DNA of 45,350 bases from an uncultured Eubacteriales bacterium (lineage in GTDB: Bacteria > Bacillota_I > Bacilli_A > RF39 > UBA660), in contig ONTJ01000030.1 in the NCBI GenBank assembly GCA_900320735.1, positions 1-45,350 of the forward strand. The letters run 5' to 3'. The notes below the pieces were generated by a model. It was not told the DNA's origin. It searched no databases and saw only the letters and a list, made by a program, of their open reading frames with translations. This document shows, piece by piece, positions 41,289-45,350 of the stretch. Position 1 is the stretch's first letter. Each line of letters begins with the position of its first letter. The translations under genes were made by a program, and so were the position numbers.

Positions 41289-41316
41289 AAGATATTTAAA
41301 TGAATATCTTTTTTTG
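41287..41316 (+). terminator. Intrinsic terminator
   Basis: AAAAGATATT (41287-41296) pairs with AATATCTTTT (41303-41312) around TAAATG, followed by T's. The stem begins within the stop codon of the preceding gene. Confidence 0.92.
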
Positions 41317-41342
41317 TTATAATTAAAGGAGGAAGTGATATT

Positions 41343-42209
41343 ATGTTACTAGCTGATAATTGGAAAGATTATAAGATTCTTGATATGAAAAATGGTATGA
41401 AACTCGAAAATTGGAATAATATACTTTTATCAAGGCCTGATCCACAAATAATATGGGATAGCAATCATAGTGATTTATGGAATAATGTTAATGCAACATA
41501 TCATAGAAGTAAAACTGGTGGAGGTTCATGGGAATATAATAAAAAAACTAAAGAAAGATGGACAGTAAAATATAAAGATTTAACTTTCAATATAAAATTA
41601 ATGGGTTTTAAACATACGGGACTTTTTCCAGAACAAGCTGTTAATTGGGATTATATGATTGATAAAATACAAAAATCTAATCGAAAAATAAAAGTACTTA
41701 ATTTATTCGCATATACAGGTGGTGCAACATGTGCATGTGCTTATGCAGGAGCAGACGTAGTACATGTTGATTCATCACGTGGTATGGTGGATTGGGCAAA
41801 AGAAAATATTAAAAGTTCTAATTTGGAAGATAGATATGTAAGATTTATAGTAGATGATGTAATAAAATTTGTTCAAAGAGAAATAAGAAGAGAAAATAAA
41901 TATGATGCGATTATTATGGATCCTCCATCATTTGGTAGAGGTGCAAATAAAGAAGTATGGAATATTGAGGATAGTTTATATAAATTAGTTGATTTATGTA
42001 CAGAAGTATTGAGTGATGATCCATTATTTTTCTTGATAAACTCATATACTACAGGACTTTCTCCTAAGACACTTGAAAATATATTATTTCTTACCGTAAA
42101 TAAGAAAAATAAGGGGATTATATCTTCTGGTGAAATTGGGTTACCTATGGAAAATAGTAACCTTGTACTTCCTTGCGGCATATATGGAAGATGGGAAAAA
42201 GATGAATAA
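41343..42209 (+). CDS. Class I SAM-dependent methyltransferase, RlmI-like
   Basis: This 288-residue enzyme has the cofactor loop KVLNLFAYTGGATCACAYAG (about 118-137), the acidic VVHVDSSRGMVDWAKEN and the catalytic-region motif IIMDPPSFGRG. These match the PF10672-type methyltransferases related to RlmI, which modify rRNA bases. The N-terminal PUA-like RNA-binding domain of RlmI is absent; the first ~100 residues include SRPDPQIIW and GFKHTGLFPEQ. AAAGGAGG precedes the ATG. It overlaps the next RluA-type gene by 8 bases, pointing to a shared RNA-modification role. Confidence 0.88.
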   Translation: MLLADNWKDYKILDMKNGMKLENWNNILLSRPDPQIIWDSNHSDLWNNVNATYHRSKTGGGSWEYNKKTKERWTVKYKDLTFNIKLMGFKHTGLFPEQAVNWDYMIDKIQKSNRKIKVLNLFAYTGGATCACAYAGADVVHVDSSRGMVDWAKENIKSSNLEDRYVRFIVDDVIKFVQREIRRENKYDAIIMDPPSFGRGANKEVWNIEDSLYKLVDLCTEVLSDDPLFFLINSYTTGLSPKTLENILFLTVNKKNKGIISSGEIGLPMENSNLVLPCGIYGRWEKDE

Positions 42210-42873
42210 TTTAAATGTAATATATGAAGATAATCATATAATTGTAGTAGAAAAACCATATAATGTTCCTGTACAAGAAGATTCAAGTAGCAATATTGAT
42301 ATGATAACAATCATAAAGGAATATTTAAAGAAAAAATATGATAAAAAAGGTAATGTTTATCTGGGACTTGTTCATAGATTAGATAGACCTGTTTCAGGAT
42401 TAATGGTGTTCGCTAAAACATCTAAAGCAGCATCTAGACTAAGTGATTCAATTAGAAAAAATGATTTTCATAAAGAATATTTAGCGGTAGTCCATGGTAA
42501 AGTGAAAAATGAAGATAGACTAGTAGACTATATATCTAAAAATGAGAAGACTTTTTCTTCATATATAGATAATAAAAATGGTAAGGAAAGTATACTAGAA
42601 TATAAGTTATTGTACTACGATAATAAGGAAGATGTGTCACTAATAAAGGTCAATTTAATAACAGGTAGGCATCATCAAATAAGACTTCAAATGAGTAATA
42701 TCAATCATCCTTTATATGGAGATCAAAGATATGGTTTTCAAGATAAAAAACAAATAATGCTTTTTGCATATAAGATAAGATTTAATCATCCAGTAAAGAA
42801 AGAAAAAATTGAATTTAGATTATTACCTAAGTGGGAAATAATTGAAAATTACAAAAATAAGGAGAACTTATGA
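42202..42873 (+). CDS. RluA-family pseudouridine synthase without S4 domain
   Basis: I start this at ATG 42202 (223 residues), since MNNLNVIYEDNHIIVVEKP is the normal start of S4-less RluA proteins; ATG 42184 is an alternative. The catalytic motif is HRLDRPVSGLMVFAKT with the Asp nucleophile, followed by KEYLAVVHG and ITGRHHQIRLQM. It modifies uridine in an RNA; the target is unknown. It overlaps the methyltransferase upstream and the HAD gene downstream (ATGA type). Confidence 0.92.
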   Translation: MNNLNVIYEDNHIIVVEKPYNVPVQEDSSSNIDMITIIKEYLKKKYDKKGNVYLGLVHRLDRPVSGLMVFAKTSKAASRLSDSIRKNDFHKEYLAVVHGKVKNEDRLVDYISKNEKTFSSYIDNKNGKESILEYKLLYYDNKEDVSLIKVNLITGRHHQIRLQMSNINHPLYGDQRYGFQDKKQIMLFAYKIRFNHPVKKEKIEFRLLPKWEIIENYKNKENL

Positions 42874-43370
42874 AAAATTTATATATAGATTTTGATGGAG
42901 TAATACTTGATACTATAACTCCAATATATAATTTAGCAAAAAAGTTAAATTTAGATGTTAAGACTCAAACTAAAGAAGTAGGACTTCTATATTCAAAAAT
43001 AGATTGGGAAACATTGATAGAAGAAAGCACTGACTTAAATGATAGTATAAATGCAATAAAAAAATTAGATGCATCTAAGAAATTTAATATTTCAATACTA
43101 ACACATATAAATTCATTAAAAGAAGCAAAGGCTAAGATAGAATTTATAAATAGTTTATTTGAAGATTTAACTATTATTCCAGTGCCTAAAACTGTTCCGA
43201 AAACAATGATGACTAAAACAAAGGATGCCATACTAGTTGATGATTACTCTGGTAATTTAAGATTATGGAAAGAAGCAGGCGGTATACCTGTAAAATTTAC
43301 AAAAGAGAGAGAAGAATGTGAATTTATTAATATTATTTCTCTAGAAGAATTATTGGAGATATTTAAGTAA
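42870..43370 (+). CDS. HAD-like hydrolase, 5'-nucleotidase type
   Basis: This 166-residue protein has a HAD motif I near the start (YIDFDGVILDT, Asp8 and Asp10), THINS in motif II position and AILVDDYSGNLRLWKEAGG as motif IV. The small size and pattern suggest a 5'(3')-deoxyribonucleotidase-like enzyme, but substrate is unproven. It overlaps the RluA gene by ATGA and the next gene starts one base after its stop. Confidence 0.8.
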   Translation: MKNLYIDFDGVILDTITPIYNLAKKLNLDVKTQTKEVGLLYSKIDWETLIEESTDLNDSINAIKKLDASKKFNISILTHINSLKEAKAKIEFINSLFEDLTIIPVPKTVPKTMMTKTKDAILVDDYSGNLRLWKEAGGIPVKFTKEREECEFINIISLEELLEIFK

Positions 43371-43371
43371 A

Positions 43372-43935
43372 ATGAATATAAAAAAAATAGTTGTAGGACC
43401 TCTTTTAGAAAATTGTTATTTTTTAGTTAAAAACAATGATTTAATCATAATTGATCCTGGTGATGAATTTAAAAAAATAGATAAGATAATTACAAATAAT
43501 CAATTTAATCTATGTGCAATATTGATAACCCATGCACATTTTGATCATGTTGGTGCACTAAATGATCTTGTTTACAAATACAAAGTTCCAGTTTATTATA
43601 ACAATATAAATAAGGAAATAGATTATACAAGATTAATAGATGTTATTGAAGGTGACTATAGCGTAAATGATTTTAATTTTAAAGTGATATATACTAAGGG
43701 ACATAGAAACGATTTGGTTACATATTATTTTTATGATGACAACGTGATGTTTACAGGAGATTTTTTATTTAAAAATAACATAGGGAGATGTGACTTGGAA
43801 TATTCAGATATATTGGATATGCGAAAATCAATTGATAAAATAAAAAAATATGATGATAATATAAGAATATACCCGGGACATGGTGATGAAACTGTTTTAG
43901 GAAAAGAGAAAGAAAATAATTTTTATTTTAATTAA
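43372..43935 (+). CDS. MBL-fold metallohydrolase, glyoxalase-II-like
   Basis: This 187-residue protein has the metallo-beta-lactamase fold with a full metal site: HAHFDH (HxHxDH), a later His in KGHRND, Asp in TGDFLF, and His in YPGHGDE. These match YqgX/glyoxalase-II-like hydrolases. The usual GHTPGS loop reads GHRNDLV, so the substrate may differ from a glutathione thioester. It is the last gene of the run from 41343. Confidence 0.92.
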   Translation: MNIKKIVVGPLLENCYFLVKNNDLIIIDPGDEFKKIDKIITNNQFNLCAILITHAHFDHVGALNDLVYKYKVPVYYNNINKEIDYTRLIDVIEGDYSVNDFNFKVIYTKGHRNDLVTYYFYDDNVMFTGDFLFKNNIGRCDLEYSDILDMRKSIDKIKKYDDNIRIYPGHGDETVLGKEKENNFYFN

Positions 43936-43986
43936 TATTTTTGTTATTAATTACATATAATTAAGTGTAATTAAGGAGGCAAAATT

Positions 43987-44247
43987 ATGGAAACAATCAA
44001 AGTTTCATCTAAATCAAATCCTAATTCAGTAGCAGGAGCTCTTGCTAATGTATTTAGGGAAAAAACTGTTGTAGAAATGCAAGCAATAGGTGCAGGAGCA
44101 ATTAACCAGGCTATAAAGGCCATAGCGATTGCAAGAGGCTTTGTGGCACCTACTGGTAAAAATTTAATATGCATTCCAGCTTTCGCGGATATACTAATTG
44201 ATTCAGAAGAGAGAACAGCAATAAAATTAATTGTTGAGGCAAAGTAA
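43987..44247 (+). CDS. spoVS: Stage V sporulation protein S
   Basis: This 86-residue protein matches SpoVS over its full length: LKVSSKSNPNSVAGALANV-like start (here IKVSSKSNPNSVAGALANVF), EMQAIGAGAINQAIKAIAIA, RGFVAPTGKNLICIPAF and the closing SEERTAIKLIVEAK. SpoVS affects spore formation in B. subtilis and is widely conserved, including in some non-sporulators; its fold is Alba-like. AAGGAGG precedes the ATG. It is monocistronic. Confidence 0.97.
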   Translation: METIKVSSKSNPNSVAGALANVFREKTVVEMQAIGAGAINQAIKAIAIARGFVAPTGKNLICIPAFADILIDSEERTAIKLIVEAK

Positions 44248-44271
44248 CACTTATAAAAAAGTGTTTTTTTT
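44246..44271 (+). terminator. Intrinsic terminator of spoVS
   Basis: AACACTT (44246-44252) pairs with AAGTGTT (44259-44265), followed by T's; it begins within the stop codon of spoVS. Confidence 0.9.
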
Positions 44272-44331
44272 CTTGAAAATGTTTTTTGTGTATGCTATCA
44301 TATACATTAATGATTAAAGTGAGGAAATAAT

Positions 44332-44880
44332 ATGAATGAAACAGATTTGAAAAATTTAAAAAAAGAATATCATAGTTTGTTGAAAATAAAAGAGGAAAAT
44401 TTAAAATTAGCAGAAAGAAAAAAACAATTAGAAGAAACAATTGAAGTAAAAGAATATTTGAATTTATTAAAAATATTTAATGATTATGAAGATTATTCAT
44501 TTCATAAAGTGGAAGAATTGTCTGATAATGAAATATTGCTTAAAGCCATTTCAAATGCTAAGATAACAAATGTAGCTAAAATATATGTATACTTAAGAAC
44601 AAAAAATATACTTAGTTATATAGTAAATTATAATTCTAAAGATGCATATTCATCTACTTATATATCTTTGGAAGATCATTGTACCGTTTCAAAAAAAATT
44701 AATGAGAGAAAAAATTTTGAGAGAAACAATATAGTTATATTTGCTCCTAAAAATAAAGAAACATATAGTTTCTTGCAAAAAATAAAAGAAGAATATTTTA
44801 AAATAGCTATTGAAGAGGGAAATGCTAGTGCAAAAAAATATGCACTTGAAATGAGTGAAAAATATAAAAATAAAGATTAA
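44332..44880 (+). CDS. Hypothetical protein with N-terminal coiled coil
   Basis: The 182-residue cytoplasmic protein has a helical Lys/Glu/Leu-rich start (about 4-40), probably a coiled coil, then a mixed domain (about 60-150) with IYVYLRTKNILSYIVNY and a helical end. I do not recognise a family. GTGAGGAAAT precedes the ATG. It lies alone between spoVS and the ribosomal operon, with its own terminator. Confidence 0.6.
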   Translation: MNETDLKNLKKEYHSLLKIKEENLKLAERKKQLEETIEVKEYLNLLKIFNDYEDYSFHKVEELSDNEILLKAISNAKITNVAKIYVYLRTKNILSYIVNYNSKDAYSSTYISLEDHCTVSKKINERKNFERNNIVIFAPKNKETYSFLQKIKEEYFKIAIEEGNASAKKYALEMSEKYKNKD

Positions 44881-44886
44881 TTTAAG

Positions 44887-44913
44887 TGAACTTGTAAAAA
44901 GTTCATTTTTTTT
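44887..44913 (+). terminator. Intrinsic terminator
   Basis: TGAACTT (44887-44893) pairs with AAGTTCA (44899-44905), followed by T's. Confidence 0.9.
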
Positions 44914-44933
44914 ATAAAAATGCTCAAAAACAC

Positions 44934-44962
44934 TTGATTTTATGTAAAAAGGGGGTTATAAT
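44934..44962 (+). promoter_or_regulatory. Promoter of the ribosomal protein operon
   Basis: TTGATT (44934-44939), 17 bases, TATAAT (44957-44962): a near-consensus promoter about 140 bases before rpsJ. Confidence 0.85.
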
Positions 44963-44968
44963 TGAAAC

Positions 44969-45104
44969 TGTGTGTGACTGGCATAGATGTGTGAGATTGC
45001 TGACACACCAGGTTAAGTTGTTATTATATAATAATGAAACTGTGTATCAGGTAACTTATACGGAGCAAGTCTATACAAGATATAGGCGAAAGGAGGATAT
45101 AACA
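44969..45104 (+). promoter_or_regulatory. Long structured 5' leader of the S10 operon, probably an L4-type autoregulatory leader
   Basis: About 136 bases lie between the predicted transcription start and rpsJ. GTGTG (44989-44993) can pair with CACAC (45004-45008). A 14-base palindrome of A/T lies at 45021-45034. GAAACTGTGT occurs twice in this stretch (44964 and 45035). Bacillota S10 operons are known to have a leader controlled by ribosomal protein L4; matching this one to that class is inference. Confidence 0.6.
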
Positions 45105-45350
45105 ATGACTAACAAAATTCAAATCAACTTAAAAGCTTATGATCCTAAAACAATTGATCAAGCTGCTAGTAAGATTGTAGAAACTGTTAAAAGAACAGGT
45201 GGCGAAGTAAGTGGACCAGTACCACTACCAACTAAAATTGAAAAAGTTACAATCTTAAGAGCTGTTCACAAATACAAAGATTCACGTGAACAATTTGAAA
45301 TGAGAACACATAAAAGACTAATTGTTATCAATAATCCTAGTAAAGACACA
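45105..45350 (+). CDS. rpsJ: 30S ribosomal protein S10, cut by the window end
   Basis: The first 82 codons are present (S10 is about 102 residues). S10 is part of the small ribosomal subunit head and also NusE in antitermination. Family marks are [35 protein letters not shown] and [27 protein letters not shown] precedes the ATG. It is usually the first gene of the S10 ribosomal protein operon, which would continue beyond the window. Confidence 0.97.
   Translation, partial: MTNKIQINLKAYDPKTIDQAASKIVETVKRTGGEVSGPVPLPTKIEKVTILRAVHKYKDSREQFEMRTHKRLIVINNPSKDT

Noticed and set aside
1-45350. Use of TGA as tryptophan (Mycoplasma code)
   Set aside because: Several genes end in TGA at the expected length and Trp is encoded by TGG throughout.
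1-45350. CRISPR arrays, insertion sequences, prophage or integrase genes
   Set aside because: No regularly spaced repeats, transposase or phage motifs were seen.

Overview
The window is 45 kb of a very AT-rich, densely packed bacterial chromosome. Nearly every gene is on the + strand; only two small genes, at 21587-22051 and 34121-34402, are on the - strand. The gene content points to a spore-forming low-GC member of the Bacillota: spo0A, a spoIIAA/sigF/spoVAC-AD-AE cluster, cse60, spoVS, two T-box leaders, scpAB, an RNase J paralogue and the rpsJ leader. TGA is used as a stop and Trp is read from TGG, so this is the standard bacterial code and not the Mycoplasma code. The proteins look like those of uncultured gut Bacilli near Erysipelotrichales/RF39, but that placement is inference.

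Layout. 1-4055: a possible DUF2441-like protein, a flavin split-barrel protein, an unknown, then three membrane-anchored envelope proteins, the last with Ig-like domains. 4071-8109: an overlapping operon pgk - flippase - GT4 glycosyltransferase - miniature triosephosphate isomerase. 8120-8996: spo0A behind two phased Spo0A boxes. 9095-11267: a lipoprotein, an acidic protein, a DUF948-like protein and a YtxH protein. 11325-13780: a tyrosine T-box, deoC, tyrS and a membrane protein. 13815-15700: a second T-box and gltX. 15725-17687: HAD, Nudix and PH-domain proteins, then tRNA-Cys and tRNA-Gly. 17766-22051: a leucine-rich-repeat protein, an HExxH protein, membrane proteins including a second flippase, and a lipoprotein.

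22086-24950 is a compressed spoIIA/spoVA locus: a Spo0A box, spoIIAA, a sigF-like gene, then spoVAC, spoVAD and spoVAE. spoIIAB is absent from its usual place and the DSSG phosphorylation motif of SpoIIAA is not recognisable. 24958-29127 looks like a TasA-type extracellular fibre system: three paralogous SipW-dependent fibre proteins, an ER-type signal peptidase fused to a large membrane module, and a DUF5305-like protein. A class III pseudopilin follows, then a full-length RNase J whose metal-binding residues are degraded.

31460-45350: scpA-scpB-nucleosidase-lipoprotein-cse60; a coiled-coil protein; trmB; a lipoprotein; a sortase; a WG-repeat protein coupled to a second pseudopilin; RNA-modification enzymes (two RluA-type pseudouridine synthases, methyltransferases); a HAD and an MBL hydrolase; spoVS; an unknown; and the start of the ribosomal protein operon (rpsJ, cut by the window end) behind a roughly 136-nt leader.

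The themes are sporulation control and spore permeability, cell-surface fibres, pilin-like and sortase proteins, and translation. Many intrinsic terminators are folded into the last codons or the stop codon of the gene they end, which is a sign of compaction. There is no gene-free stretch over 300 bases. I see no insertion sequence, prophage, CRISPR array or rRNA gene.
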